Positions 45,619 to 54,854 of a stretch of DNA of 64,000 nt are shown here, piece after piece; position 1 is the first letter of the stretch; each line of letters opens with the position of its first letter. Source of the stretch: Chloroflexota bacterium (GTDB lineage: Bacteria; Chloroflexota; Anaerolineae; Aggregatilineales; Phototrophicaceae); NCBI GenBank assembly GCA_020161935.1, contig JAIUNI010000002.1:186001-250000 (forward strand), given 5' to 3'. Position numbers and translations under genes: made by a program. The notes under the pieces are model-generated. The model was not told the DNA's origin. It was given only the letters and a program-made list of their open reading frames with translations, and did not search any database.

Positions 45619-46347
45619 TCAAGGGTTGGTGACACCGTGCCATGCATAGTCACCGTTCCAATTGCTTTCTTTTTCGCTCAGTTTTCCATCTTCCAGCCAC
45701 AGTACACGGTCGGCAATATCACGCAGGCGATGATCGTGGGTCACAATCACAATCGCTCGTCCCTGATCTCGACCCAACCCGCAGCACAGAAGTTCCATTA
45801 CCTCATGCCCAATCTTGCTATCGAGATTGCCCGTCGGTTCGTCAGCCAGAATCAGGGGTGGGTTGTTTGCCAGCGCGCGGGCGAGAGCCACACGTTGTTT
45901 CTCACCGCCAGACAGATCGGCTGGTAAGTGGTTGAGACGGTGTTCCAGGCCAAGCCGTGTTAATAACTCAACAGCGCGGGTGCGCGCTGCTTTGCCTTTA
46001 ACATCTGCCATATTCATCACAACCTCAACATTCTCTACAGCCGTGAGTGCTCCTAGTAGGTTATAGGCTTGGAACACAAAGCCAACATTATGCAATCGTA
46101 AAGCAGGCAATTGGCGTTCGCTGAACCTGCTTACTTCCTGACCGTTTATCCGGAGATGCCCGTCTGTTGGGCGCAGCAATAATCCGGCCATGCTTAACAG
46201 CGTCGTCTTGCCACTGCCCGACGGCCCCATAATCAGTACAATTTCACCGGGTTTAACCTGTAAGCTGACATTATCTACTGCTTTCACCGCCGTGTGTCCA
46301 CGTCCGTATACTTTGCTGATATTCTCCAATTCGAGAATGGTGTCCAC
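45619..46347 (-). CDS. ABC transporter ATPase (LolD/MacB type)
   Basis: A 242-aa ATP-binding protein: Walker [13 protein letters not shown]-loop VFQAYNLL, signature [15 protein letters not shown], Walker [14 protein letters not shown], switch His in THDHRL. The sequence type pairs with FtsX-fold permeases such as MacB/LolC. It works with the two permease genes just upstream (46361 and 47486). Confidence 0.93.
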   Translation of the reverse strand: MDTILELENISKVYGRGHTAVKAVDNVSLQVKPGEIVLIMGPSGSGKTTLLSMAGLLLRPTDGHLRINGQEVSRFSERQLPALRLHNVGFVFQAYNLLGALTAVENVEVVMNMADVKGKAARTRAVELLTRLGLEHRLNHLPADLSGGEKQRVALARALANNPPLILADEPTGNLDSKIGHEVMELLCCGLGRDQGRAIVIVTHDHRLRDIADRVLWLEDGKLSEKESNWNGDYAWHGVTNP

Positions 46348-46360
46348 GATTTGTTACCTC

Positions 46361-47473
46361 CTACGCCTGAAAGACGACCATCGGGTCGGTGCGCGTTATA
46401 CGGCTGATGGGTAATAACGCGGCCAAACTGACGATAACGACCAGAGTGGGAATCTCCCTAAGCCAACTAGACGATTCGATCAAAATGACGACATCGGGGA
46501 AAACGCGGACTGCGAGTGCCACGATCCCATACGACAAAACGATGCCGAGGAAATAGCCCATAATCGCCGCGATAAAAGCCTGGACGAGAACAATCCCGAT
46601 GAGATGTCCGTTATCGATACCAATCGCTTTCAGGATGCCATACTCACGCGCGCGCTCCACCGTTGCCATATAGATAGTTAATCCAATTACCAACAGGCCT
46701 ACCATATAACCCACCGTATTCATTGCGAGCAGGGTGTCGGCACTCATTTGCTGTGTCAAATCCCGCTCCCTGGCAAGGAAAAAGGTTTGGCTCATGACAT
46801 TGGCTTCCGGCACAACGGAGCGCAAATCGGCAGCCAGGATGTCTAGATTGGCTGTGGGTTCAGGCTGAATCATGATGTAACTGGTGGCTTGTGGACTGAC
46901 ACCCATGCCTAAGGCCAGGGCCGTTTTGTTCACAAAGACCATGTTGCTGGCAATACCAAATGTACCTTTGCTCAACCCTTTGACTGTGAGTTTGTATCCC
47001 AGAATACTGACTGTATCGCCTATTTGAATGCCATAGCGCCGGGCAAGGGTTTGGTCAATAACAATATCGTTCAAGGACACCGCCGCACTCCCTTCCGAAA
47101 GTAACCATGGGCCGCCGAAAGGATCATTTGGATCTATCCCAAAGACATAACTCGGTACCAGAGCGTCTCCCACTTGCACGGCTATAGTGGCGTATAAGAT
47201 ACCGACGGCTTTTCCTACACCGGGTACTTGGACGACACGCTTGAGAGCATCAGCAGGTAAAAGTGAAGAGACCATGTGCATATTCTCGATCCCGCCCTGT
47301 GCCAGCCATAATGGAGCTGGTTGGTTGCGGATGTAGCTTACAGCCTGCTGCTGGAAACCGGTAAAGAAACCATTCAAAATAAGGATAAGCGCTATTGCCA
47401 GCGCCACACCGCCAACACTGATTGCCAACCGAACCCGTTCGTGGATGAGATTGGCCCACGCGAGTTTGAACAT
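46361..47473 (-). CDS. FtsX/MacB-type ABC permease
   Basis: A 370-aa permease with an N-terminal helix, a large outer domain and three C-terminal helices (VGYMVGLLVIGLTIYMATVE; IGIVLVQAFIAAIMGYFLG; TLVVIVSLAALLPISR). The loop REYGILKAIGIDNGHLIG is typical for FtsX-fold permeases. It is homologous to the next gene and probably forms a heterodimer with it. Confidence 0.9.
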   Translation of the reverse strand: MFKLAWANLIHERVRLAISVGGVALAIALILILNGFFTGFQQQAVSYIRNQPAPLWLAQGGIENMHMVSSLLPADALKRVVQVPGVGKAVGILYATIAVQVGDALVPSYVFGIDPNDPFGGPWLLSEGSAAVSLNDIVIDQTLARRYGIQIGDTVSILGYKLTVKGLSKGTFGIASNMVFVNKTALALGMGVSPQATSYIMIQPEPTANLDILAADLRSVVPEANVMSQTFFLARERDLTQQMSADTLLAMNTVGYMVGLLVIGLTIYMATVERAREYGILKAIGIDNGHLIGIVLVQAFIAAIMGYFLGIVLSYGIVALAVRVFPDVVILIESSSWLREIPTLVVIVSLAALLPISRITRTDPMVVFQA

Positions 47474-47485
47474 GATACTGCTCCG

Positions 47486-48595
47486 TCAGGCTCTAAAAAC
47501 AACGGCAGGGTCAACAGCACCCAAGCGGCGCATCGGAAGCAGCGCGGCCAGGATGCTCATCACCAGTGCGAGGATACCTGTCAACACCAACGTTTCGGGG
47601 CGGATGATGATAATAAACTGTGGAAACAGATACATGATGACTTGAGCGACCATGTACGAAAGAATGGTTCCGACAGTAAAGCCCAGCCCGGCTTGATAGA
47701 ACGTTTCAGTGATGACCAGACGATTGAGCCATGCCCCGCTGGCCCCAACCGCTTTCAGCACGCCGTATTCACGCATCCGGTCAACAATGGTGGTGTAGGC
47801 CGTCAGCCCCATAACCGCGATGCCAATGACGACACTAATCGCCAGCATCAAGTTGATGGGTGTATCGAGCACCGTTGCTACAATTCTCACTGAAGCGTCT
47901 GTTTTCTGGTTGGGTGTGAAGACCTCCACAGAGGGAAACTGCTTCTCGATGGTATCTATGACTGCCGTCAAATCACTTTTGGGTGGCAGGCGAAGGGCAT
48001 AGTAGCTGGCAATGCCCGGGAGTTGGAGCGTTTTCTCGGCAGCGCTGCGAGAGATAAACAGGTAAACGGCTAACCAAGACACGGTCTCACGAGACAAACC
48101 CACAACGCGAAACGGTTGATTAAGCAGCGTAATTTTGTCGCCGATGTTAACCCCCGCCCTGCGGGCTAAGGAAGCATCCAATACGACCTCATCGTCGGCT
48201 TCCACGCCGCGCCCCTCACTCATTTTCCACGGCCCGCCGATGCCATTTTCGATGTTATAGCCAACGAGAACGGCTGGCATTTTGACGTTTCCCTGTGAAA
48301 AGATGAAGTCACCAACCAGCACATGGTCTATTTCAGCCGCTCCAGCACTTGCCCCAAGTGTGTTGTGAAGTGTTATTGGGAGGTTACTGGCTGTAAATGC
48401 GCCCTGTACACCACTTTTGGTGACCAGCAAATCGGCAGAAATATTATCCAGATAGGCGGTTATTGCCTTATAAAGTCCATTGCGGAAACCGAGCAGTAAC
48501 ACAATCAATGTCAAAGATGCTGCTACACCTAAAACACTAAGAACGAGTTTGCTTCGGTCATGTAATAGATTGTGTCGGGCTAGAGGAACGGTCAT
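47486..48595 (-). CDS. FtsX/MacB-type ABC permease
   Basis: A 369-aa permease of the same type, with REYGVLKAVGASGAWLN and three C-terminal helices. First gene of the operon, transcribed from the divergent promoter region shared with the multicopper oxidase. The complex may export or extract a hydrophobic substrate or lipoprotein; the substrate is unknown. Confidence 0.9.
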   Translation of the reverse strand: MTVPLARHNLLHDRSKLVLSVLGVAASLTLIVLLLGFRNGLYKAITAYLDNISADLLVTKSGVQGAFTASNLPITLHNTLGASAGAAEIDHVLVGDFIFSQGNVKMPAVLVGYNIENGIGGPWKMSEGRGVEADDEVVLDASLARRAGVNIGDKITLLNQPFRVVGLSRETVSWLAVYLFISRSAAEKTLQLPGIASYYALRLPPKSDLTAVIDTIEKQFPSVEVFTPNQKTDASVRIVATVLDTPINLMLAISVVIGIAVMGLTAYTTIVDRMREYGVLKAVGASGAWLNRLVITETFYQAGLGFTVGTILSYMVAQVIMYLFPQFIIIIRPETLVLTGILALVMSILAALLPMRRLGAVDPAVVFRA

Positions 48596-48634
48596 AGTCT
48601 ATTCGTTTCCTCAATAATTTCACATCTTACTCTC

Positions 48635-48699
48635 AGGATATGTCGTGTTCTGCGACCTGCCATGCGTTGTTCAGCGGAGTGAAGCGTGCGCCATTTGGC
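48635..48699 (-). promoter_or_regulatory. Paired-box promoter for ABC/YkuD operon
   Basis: Distal box GCCATTTGGC (48690-48699), proximal GTTGTTCAGC (48666-48675), 25-bp gap, -10 TATCCT (48635-48640, minus). Box spacing is 24 bp. Confidence 0.65.
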
Positions 48700-48718
48700 C
48701 TACCGCTACTTTTTACCC

Positions 48719-48784
48719 GCCAAATGGCGCACCAGACAGCCCGCCAGATGGCGCATATCAGCGATTATCAATGTGGTTTAAGGT
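48719..48784 (+). promoter_or_regulatory. Paired-box promoter for YVTN-multicopper oxidase
   Basis: Distal box GCCAAATGGC (48719-48728), proximal GCCAGATGGC (48743-48752), 26-bp gap, -10 TAAGGT (48779-48784). Together with the minus-strand set this divergent region carries four boxes. Confidence 0.65.
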
Positions 48785-48824
48785 AGGGTGTAGAGTCTAA
48801 AATTCGTCATTGAAGGGAATAGAC

Positions 48825-51302
48825 ATGAGGAAGATCCGATTATTCTGTGCCAGTCGTCGATTTGTATTCATCACAGCAGTGATTTTACTTTTCTCGATTT
48901 GGGCACTGCCAATTGCTGTTGCATCTCCCGCCTCAGCCGCCAATGACCCGATTCAGGGAACAATCTGGGTCGCTGATGAAGAGGGCAACAGTATCACGGT
49001 CATTGATGCTGGCACGAATCAGGTCATTACGACCCTCACAGGCATCGAAGGCCCCCATAATCTCCAAGTCTCGCCGGATGGTAAAACGGTATGGGCGGTG
49101 AGCGGACATGATTCGACCGCTTTACAGATTGACACAGCTACTTATGCGCTGCTGGGCACCGTTTCGACGGGAAATCATCCTGCCCATATCATCCTCACCC
49201 CCGATGGAAAGTACGCCTATGTGACCAACGCGAACGATAATACGATTAGCGTGATTGACACGGCGGCAATGAAATCTGTTGCTGCCATTCCCGTGGGTGA
49301 GTTCCCTCACGGTCTTCGCCCCAGCCCAGATGGGCAATGGGTTTACGTTGCCAATGTCAACAGTGGAACCTTGAGCGTGATTGACACCACTGCCAACAAT
49401 AAAGTAGCCGACATTGAAGTGGGACAACGTCCTGTTCAGGTTGCCTTTTCACCCGACAGCAAATTCATCTACTTTTCGCTGAATGGGGAAAATGCCCTAG
49501 GTAAAGTCGATGTTGCGACGCGCAAATTGGTGGGCAAGGTTGATGTGGGTGTTGGCCCGGTTCAGGTGTTCGTGACTCCGGATAACCGCTATGTGCTGGT
49601 TGCCAATCAGGGAACAGAGAGCAGCCCAAGTACAACCCTCTCGATTGTCGATACAGCGACTTTTGCAGTTGTTCGCACAATTGAGACCGGTCAGGGAGCG
49701 CATGGTGTTGTCGTTGAGCCTTCTGGCCGATATGCCTATGTCACTAATATCTACGGGAACAATGTTGCCGTTATTGATTTGACTACCCAAGAGGTCATCA
49801 CTACCGTCCCGACTGGCTCAGCGCCAAATGGAATCAGTTTCTCTCCACTGGCTGCCTCACCAGCCTTGTCATCGGAAGTAGCGTTGGCTGTAGCTCAGCC
49901 TAACGAACCCACCGACGCTCATGCAGGTCATCATCCGGCGACAGAAGACACAGCCACACCCGTACCAGACACCTCGACAGATACGGGGATGGGGTCAATG
50001 AGCGGTATGGGTGGCATGGACATAAACACCATGATGCAGCAGATGAGCACCATGATGGATACGATGATGTCTATGAATATGTCCGACGACATGCGTACCC
50101 AAATGGAACAAATGAAGAGCATGATGGATATGATGATGTCGGGTTCCACGATGCCAGGCATGGATATGAACACCATGATGCAGCAGATGAGCACCATGAT
50201 GGATACGATGATGTCTATGAATATGTCCGACGACATGCGTACCCAAATGGAACAAATGAAGAGCATGATGGATATGATGTTGAGTATGCACGCGGCTGAG
50301 GCAACCGCCACACAAGAGCCGATGGCCGGAATGGATATGTCCAGTGCCACTGCAACTCCAGGAGCCATGACGGGTATGGATATGGGCGGCGGACACTCAA
50401 TGGAAGCGATTAGCAGCGACGGCGTGCCTGCCGCAACCAAGGATATTGGTGGACAGCCGCTTGAGTATCAGGTTCAGAATGGTGTCAAAGTATTCAACCT
50501 CACTGCTGAACCGGTCATCTGGAAGATTCTGGATGGCGTGACAGTGACTGCTTGGACATATAACGGGACTGTCCCCGGCCCGATGATCCGTGTGACTGAA
50601 GGAGATCGTGTTCGGATCAACTTCACCAATAACTTGCCTGAGCCAACCACGATCCATTGGCACGGCATTGATGTCCCCAACGCGATGGATGGCGTTCCCG
50701 GTGTCACACAAGATGCGATTCAGCCCGGCCAAACCTTCACCTATGAATTTACGGCGGGTCCAGTCGGAACCTTCATGTATCATTCGCACTACGATAGCGA
50801 CGTTCAGGTGGGTGCGGGTTTATATGCCCCATTCATCATCGATCCTAAACAGCCCGTACCATCTGCGCCAGATGTGGATGCCACGCTCATGCTTTCTGAG
50901 TGGCGAGTGGTCAATGGTCAAACCTTCGCTGCCATGCCAATGAGCGGCGCTGAACCCAATTACTTCACCATCAATGGGAAAGCTTATCCGGCAACTGAAA
51001 CGATCAATGTGAAGGTTGGACAACGAGTCCGTCTTCGCTTGATTGGTATCGGGCAGTTCATCCATCCAATGCACTTGCATGGCATGGCGTTCCAGGTGGT
51101 TGCGATAGACGGCTATCCTGTACCAGAGGCGGCACGACAGACTATGGATACCCTTAGTGTAGCGCCGGGTGAGCGTTACGATATTGAATTCACCGCGACC
51201 AAGACTGGAACCTGGTTATTCCATTGCCACATTCTGCATCATGTGACCAATGACGGCGCTGAGCCGGGTGGTCTAATTCTCGCGATTAACGTCACAGAAT
51301 GA
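48825..51302 (+). CDS. YVTN propeller-Met-rich-multicopper oxidase fusion
   Basis: An 825-aa secreted protein. Signal peptide (FVFITAVILLFSIWALPIAV), a seven-bladed YVTN-type propeller (about 40-345, repeats such as YAYVTNANDNTISVID), a Met-rich linker (390-500) and a two-domain multicopper oxidase (530-825). All trinuclear and T1 signatures are present: HWHG (H611, H613), HSHY (H653, H655), HPMHLHG (from H747) and HCHILHH (from H800). It should oxidise Cu(I) or phenolic substrates with O2; the Met-rich part probably binds Cu(I). Start 48825 with AAGGG. A single chain with propeller and oxidase is uncommon. Confidence 0.92.
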   Translation: MRKIRLFCASRRFVFITAVILLFSIWALPIAVASPASAANDPIQGTIWVADEEGNSITVIDAGTNQVITTLTGIEGPHNLQVSPDGKTVWAVSGHDSTALQIDTATYALLGTVSTGNHPAHIILTPDGKYAYVTNANDNTISVIDTAAMKSVAAIPVGEFPHGLRPSPDGQWVYVANVNSGTLSVIDTTANNKVADIEVGQRPVQVAFSPDSKFIYFSLNGENALGKVDVATRKLVGKVDVGVGPVQVFVTPDNRYVLVANQGTESSPSTTLSIVDTATFAVVRTIETGQGAHGVVVEPSGRYAYVTNIYGNNVAVIDLTTQEVITTVPTGSAPNGISFSPLAASPALSSEVALAVAQPNEPTDAHAGHHPATEDTATPVPDTSTDTGMGSMSGMGGMDINTMMQQMSTMMDTMMSMNMSDDMRTQMEQMKSMMDMMMSGSTMPGMDMNTMMQQMSTMMDTMMSMNMSDDMRTQMEQMKSMMDMMLSMHAAEATATQEPMAGMDMSSATATPGAMTGMDMGGGHSMEAISSDGVPAATKDIGGQPLEYQVQNGVKVFNLTAEPVIWKILDGVTVTAWTYNGTVPGPMIRVTEGDRVRINFTNNLPEPTTIHWHGIDVPNAMDGVPGVTQDAIQPGQTFTYEFTAGPVGTFMYHSHYDSDVQVGAGLYAPFIIDPKQPVPSAPDVDATLMLSEWRVVNGQTFAAMPMSGAEPNYFTINGKAYPATETINVKVGQRVRLRLIGIGQFIHPMHLHGMAFQVVAIDGYPVPEAARQTMDTLSVAPGERYDIEFTATKTGTWLFHCHILHHVTNDGAEPGGLILAINVTE
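50016..50285 (+). repeat. 144-bp tandem duplication in Met-rich linker
   Basis: Copy 1 starts at 50016 and copy 2 at 50160 (48 codons). Bases 50025-50135 and 50169-50279 are identical over 111 bp, and differences lie only at the edges. Such identity, including synonymous positions, indicates a recent duplication or gene conversion that doubles a Met-rich unit (about one Met in three). Confidence 0.9.
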
Positions 51303-51328
51303 TGAAATAAGTAGTATTGACACATCCG

Positions 51329-51368
51329 ACAAACAGACAGAAATACTCAACCATTTCTGTCTGTTTGT
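51329..51368 (+). terminator. Terminator after multicopper oxidase
   Basis: Perfect 15-bp stem ACAAACAGACAGAAA/TTTCTGTCTGTTTGT with a 10-nt loop, then ATTTTCTG. It is 26 bp past the oxidase stop codon. Confidence 0.8.
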
Positions 51369-51446
51369 ATTTTCTGTCCGATATTGATAAGAACCAGTAC
51401 AGATGTCTCAACACATTTTTCACAGAGCTTAACCCCCCTTCCATGC

Positions 51447-51452
51447 TATACT
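51447..51452 (+). promoter_or_regulatory. Extended -10 promoter
   Basis: TGcTATACT at 51444-51452 is a strong extended -10, about 40 bp before the start of the endonuclease-like gene. No paired boxes precede it, so this gene appears to lie outside the metal regulon. Confidence 0.5.
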
Positions 51453-51493
51453 ATTCAGAGTTATTTCTCTTAGGTATGTGAGTGCGTCAGAAT

Positions 51494-52768
51494 ATGGAAA
51501 TCCCTGCTCTCCTCAATGTCATCGAACGATACAAGTCTGATCCAGAGTCCGTCTACAATACGTGGTTTATCACGAGTGAAGAACGAATGAAAGCCTTTCG
51601 TTCCATCCGTCGTGGTATCCAGGAAACGGTGAAAAGTATTGCAGAGGATACCTTTGGTAATGACTTTAAGGGATCGCTGCTCGAATTTGTACTGACGGCA
51701 ATTACTGAGCAAAAACAGGTTTTTGAAGGGGCTGCTCATCCTTTCTATTGGAAACCCAAATTACGCATTCCTGATATATATGAGAACAGGAGCAATCAAC
51801 AAAAATTTGGACAGTTTTTGGAAAGTTGTCTTAATGCTGGTCGTGAGGATCAACTGGTTGCCGCAATGACGCGCCTTGCGACTGCCCAGATCAAAGGGCT
51901 TGGCCCAGCAGTAGCCAATATTGTTTATTTCTTGCATCCCACCCTTGTTTCCCCCTTCAACACGGCGATGGTCAATGGCTTTAATGCCCTGTTCAACGAC
52001 AAAAAGAAATTAGGTTCTTGGGAAAGTTATCTGGCGATACGCGAAACTATTATCTCTGTTAATGCGCATCCGGAAATACGCCCTCGGCTGTCCAAAGATT
52101 TAGGTGCCATTGCAGGTCTGCTTTTCGAAATTGGCACTGGTCGCCTGCTCATTGAGAACAATGTGAATACCGTACTCGAAAATCTCAAAGCCCAGGCTGA
52201 AAAAACGGCTCGTCTTCGTCATGAAGAGGTCATTGCTGAAGAAAAAGCCGAGTCCGAACATACTGAAATTCAATATCTCCTCATCAAAATAGGACGTGCG
52301 CTCAACTTTGATGTTTATGTAGCGCGGAATGATCGCCATCGCACTTACGAGGATCAATCTTTTGCCCCACTCACCGTTCAGGAATTGCCATCGAGTCCGT
52401 GGGGAAAGGATGTTATGGAGACAGTCAGTTTGATTGATGTCATCTGGCTCAAACGCGGGACAGGAGAAATCGTTGCGGCTTTTGAAGTCGAGAAAAGCAC
52501 CTCGATTTATTCTGGTATTCTGCGCATGGAAGATTTAGCACGCTCGATACCAGGATGCACGTGCAATTTTTATCTGGTTGCACCCAATAAACGAGAATTA
52601 GAAGTGATGGCACAGTTCGCACGCCCTTCGTTTCGGACAACGTTGGCTGATATGTCTCTCGCCTTTATTCCCTTTAATGATTTACGGTATCATTGTGACG
52701 GGCTGTGCCAATTCGGGGATGATCATACCATCATGAATAAGATCGCTAAGCATTATGTACCCGCCTAA
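51494..52768 (+). CDS. Putative nuclease-fold (restriction-like) protein
   Basis: A 424-aa soluble protein. The middle has QIKGLGPAVANIVYFLHP, resembling a helix-hairpin-helix DNA-binding element. The C-terminal part (about 270-420) reads SLIDVIWLKRGTGEIVAAFE then VEKSTSIYSGILRMEDL, a D-x(n)-ExEK pattern close to PD-(D/E)xK endonuclease folds. I recognise no named enzyme and no methylase partner is adjacent. The start (ATG 51494 or GTG 51482) is uncertain. It has its own extended -10 promoter. It may be a defence or DNA-processing gene inserted into the island. Confidence 0.65.
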   Translation: MEIPALLNVIERYKSDPESVYNTWFITSEERMKAFRSIRRGIQETVKSIAEDTFGNDFKGSLLEFVLTAITEQKQVFEGAAHPFYWKPKLRIPDIYENRSNQQKFGQFLESCLNAGREDQLVAAMTRLATAQIKGLGPAVANIVYFLHPTLVSPFNTAMVNGFNALFNDKKKLGSWESYLAIRETIISVNAHPEIRPRLSKDLGAIAGLLFEIGTGRLLIENNVNTVLENLKAQAEKTARLRHEEVIAEEKAESEHTEIQYLLIKIGRALNFDVYVARNDRHRTYEDQSFAPLTVQELPSSPWGKDVMETVSLIDVIWLKRGTGEIVAAFEVEKSTSIYSGILRMEDLARSIPGCTCNFYLVAPNKRELEVMAQFARPSFRTTLADMSLAFIPFNDLRYHCDGLCQFGDDHTIMNKIAKHYVPA

Positions 52769-52811
52769 GCGTTCAAAGCGATCCAGGCTTCTATTTGAAC
52801 TTTCAAAATCA

Positions 52812-53378
52812 TCAACTCTCGCTATTTTTAATCAGCAATCGATCAATTGCGCTGCCTAGTTGTTTTTCAGTGACACCAGCATATAAAAACTGAGCAATAT
52901 TTCCATCTTGGTCAATGACAAAGGTTTCGGGGACACCCTGCGTCCGGTAAGCACTAAAAATCTTAATTCCAATATCGGGACCATTCGGATAGGTTATGCC
53001 AAACTCTTTAATGAATTCACGAGCATCCTTGTCGGTGTCTGCATAATCTACCCCAACCAATATGACACCTTTGTCCCTATAACGCTCCCATGTTGCTTGC
53101 AAGGCAGGCGCTTCGTCACGGCAAGGAATGCACCAACTCGCCCAGAAATTGATTACGACGACTTTGCCGCGCTGGTCAGAGAGACGAAATTGCTCACTAT
53201 CGAATGTCGTCAGGGTAAAATCGGGTGCGGGTCCCGATGTGGGTTGACTTTCATTGCGGCGAGCTAGGGCGAAACCGACAACTGCTATGGCGAAAACTAT
53301 ACCTGTGACGAGAACCATTGATCCCAAACTAAATAATCGTCGTTCTCGAACAGGCGGCGTTTCGAGGAAATCATTCAC
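52812..53378 (-). CDS. TlpA/ResA-type thioredoxin
   Basis: A 188-aa membrane-anchored thioredoxin-fold protein: N-terminal helix (LGSMVLVTGIVFAIAVVGFA), APDFTLTTFD, active site FWASWCIPCRDE, and cis-proline in GVPETFVI. It reduces disulfides on the outer face, probably of apocytochromes or copper proteins. It is last in the BlaI-associated thiol operon that starts at 59385. Confidence 0.9.
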   Translation of the reverse strand: MNDFLETPPVRERRLFSLGSMVLVTGIVFAIAVVGFALARRNESQPTSGPAPDFTLTTFDSEQFRLSDQRGKVVVINFWASWCIPCRDEAPALQATWERYRDKGVILVGVDYADTDKDAREFIKEFGITYPNGPDIGIKIFSAYRTQGVPETFVIDQDGNIAQFLYAGVTEKQLGSAIDRLLIKNSES

Positions 53379-53430
53379 AAACTTGCTTCCTTAAAGCGAT
53401 CAGTATGTTAATTGGGAGATAGTTGTGACT

Positions 53431-53649
53431 CTAATGCGTGTCTCCAATGACTTCGTACCCTGAATTCCGAATGGCTAGAATAATCTGGTCATTCGTGACT
53501 CGCTGGTCATCATATTCCACATCAACCACCTGACGCGCATAATTGGTAGTCGCAGACTTTATGCCGGGTAGGTCTTCTAAAGCACCATCAATGGTCATCG
53601 CGCACGCCACGCAATGCATCCCTTGAACTTGAAATCGCTTTTTTATCAT
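53431..53649 (-). CDS. copZ: CopZ-like HMA copper chaperone
   Basis: A 72-aa single HMA domain: QGMHCVACAMTIDGAL (CVAC) and typical beta-alpha-beta-beta-alpha-beta length. It binds Cu(I) and hands it to ATPases or fused domains. It is distinct in sequence and length from the two paired HMA genes. Confidence 0.88.
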   Translation of the reverse strand: MIKKRFQVQGMHCVACAMTIDGALEDLPGIKSATTNYARQVVDVEYDDQRVTNDQIILAIRNSGYEVIGDTH

Positions 53650-53697
53650 CGCGCTGATTCCCTTCTGTTTTGGATTACCCCGTTTTCTCGATAGGTA

Positions 53698-54792
53698 CTA
53701 TTCGATGACAATAGCCCCGTTATACATACCCATTCCACAGGTAAAGTAAATGGTCCCAGCGCTCTGCGGTGGTAAGTTAATCACCTGTTCGCCCGTTTCG
53801 GGCAGAACTTCCTGTATGCCCATACTCGGTATGACAAATGCTCGCGTACAGCCGTAGATGTTGTTGGTTAAGAGCTTTATACGGATGGGTTGTTCTTTTT
53901 GAGCACTCACATAGTTGGGGAAGTAGCCATTGTTCTCGGCATTGATGGTGACTTCTTGTACACCGTCAACAATGTTGGCTTTCGCAATGTCAGTTGATGA
54001 ATGTAATCCCCTAGGTTGGCTGATGGAAGCCAGAATCCGACTCGGTGCGAGAGGAGACCCGATGAGATTTAATCCACCATCCAACGATACGAGGCCGACA
54101 AATAAGATTGCAAGCGCGGCAGCTGTTCCGAATAAAGGTTGATATTTACCGCGTATGCGGGTCGCCAAAAAACCAAGCACCAGGAAAGTAGGAGAAGTCC
54201 CTAAAACAAACACAAACATCACGAAAGCCCCCAGAATAGGACTCCCTGAAGTAATTGCCAACACCTCCATTGCCTGTGTCGTACCACAAGGTATCAAAAT
54301 GGTCATCAGGCCAAGTACAAGAGGTGCAAATACCTCCTGGCTTTTTGCCTGATTACGAACCAGACGGGTCAGAACTTTTGGCGGCTGAATGACGACGTAA
54401 CGGAAGATGGGATGGACATTGAGCATGTTGAACGCTGTTGCCAACATGAATAACCCCGCTAACATTTGCATCGCGGAGCGAACCACAGGCGTAATTTGAA
54501 TGACCGACCCCAATGCACCTAGTAAAAAGCCCAAAAACGTATATGCGAGTAATTTGGCTGCCATGAAATAAACAACAGGCCACAAGTTTTGTGCGAGTTG
54601 GATACCTGTGATTGTTTGATAACTAGCTGTCCTTGAACCAGACTGCCCTTGCGCCTTTCTCTGAGTGATCGATGTAGGACTTGCCACTGATATTTGTCTG
54701 GCGAGTGTCGTTGCCAACAATCCGCCCTGTACTGCAAGGCAAGTCAGACCGCCTGTGGTGAGTCCCGTTAGGAAAATAACGACAAAATTCAA
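53698..54792 (-). CDS. TauE/SafE-like membrane protein with cupredoxin domain
   Basis: A 364-aa protein with about seven helices. The N-terminus has GLTTGGLTCLAVQGGLLA and later ILIPCGTTQAMEVLAI, as in DsbD/SafE-like proteins in copper loci. The C-terminal 90 residues form a cupredoxin-like domain with GCTRAFVIPSMG and FTCGMGMYNGAIVIE, the same Cys/Met ligand scheme as 31564-31941. It may export or translocate copper or thiol electrons and pass Cu to its own outer domain. Confidence 0.85.
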   Translation of the reverse strand: MNFVVIFLTGLTTGGLTCLAVQGGLLATTLARQISVASPTSITQRKAQGQSGSRTASYQTITGIQLAQNLWPVVYFMAAKLLAYTFLGFLLGALGSVIQITPVVRSAMQMLAGLFMLATAFNMLNVHPIFRYVVIQPPKVLTRLVRNQAKSQEVFAPLVLGLMTILIPCGTTQAMEVLAITSGSPILGAFVMFVFVLGTSPTFLVLGFLATRIRGKYQPLFGTAAALAILFVGLVSLDGGLNLIGSPLAPSRILASISQPRGLHSSTDIAKANIVDGVQEVTINAENNGYFPNYVSAQKEQPIRIKLLTNNIYGCTRAFVIPSMGIQEVLPETGEQVINLPPQSAGTIYFTCGMGMYNGAIVIE

Positions 54793-54854
54793 GGTGTTTT
54801 ACTCCATTTCCTGAACTGAGTTGTGAAGTGAATTAACTGTGCAACCGCTTGGCA

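Noticed and set aside
49931..50440. Antisense frames rich in His or Met-codon complements opposite the oxidase linker
   Set aside because: Their composition is a direct consequence of the repetitive ATG-rich linker on the other strand; no initiation signal.
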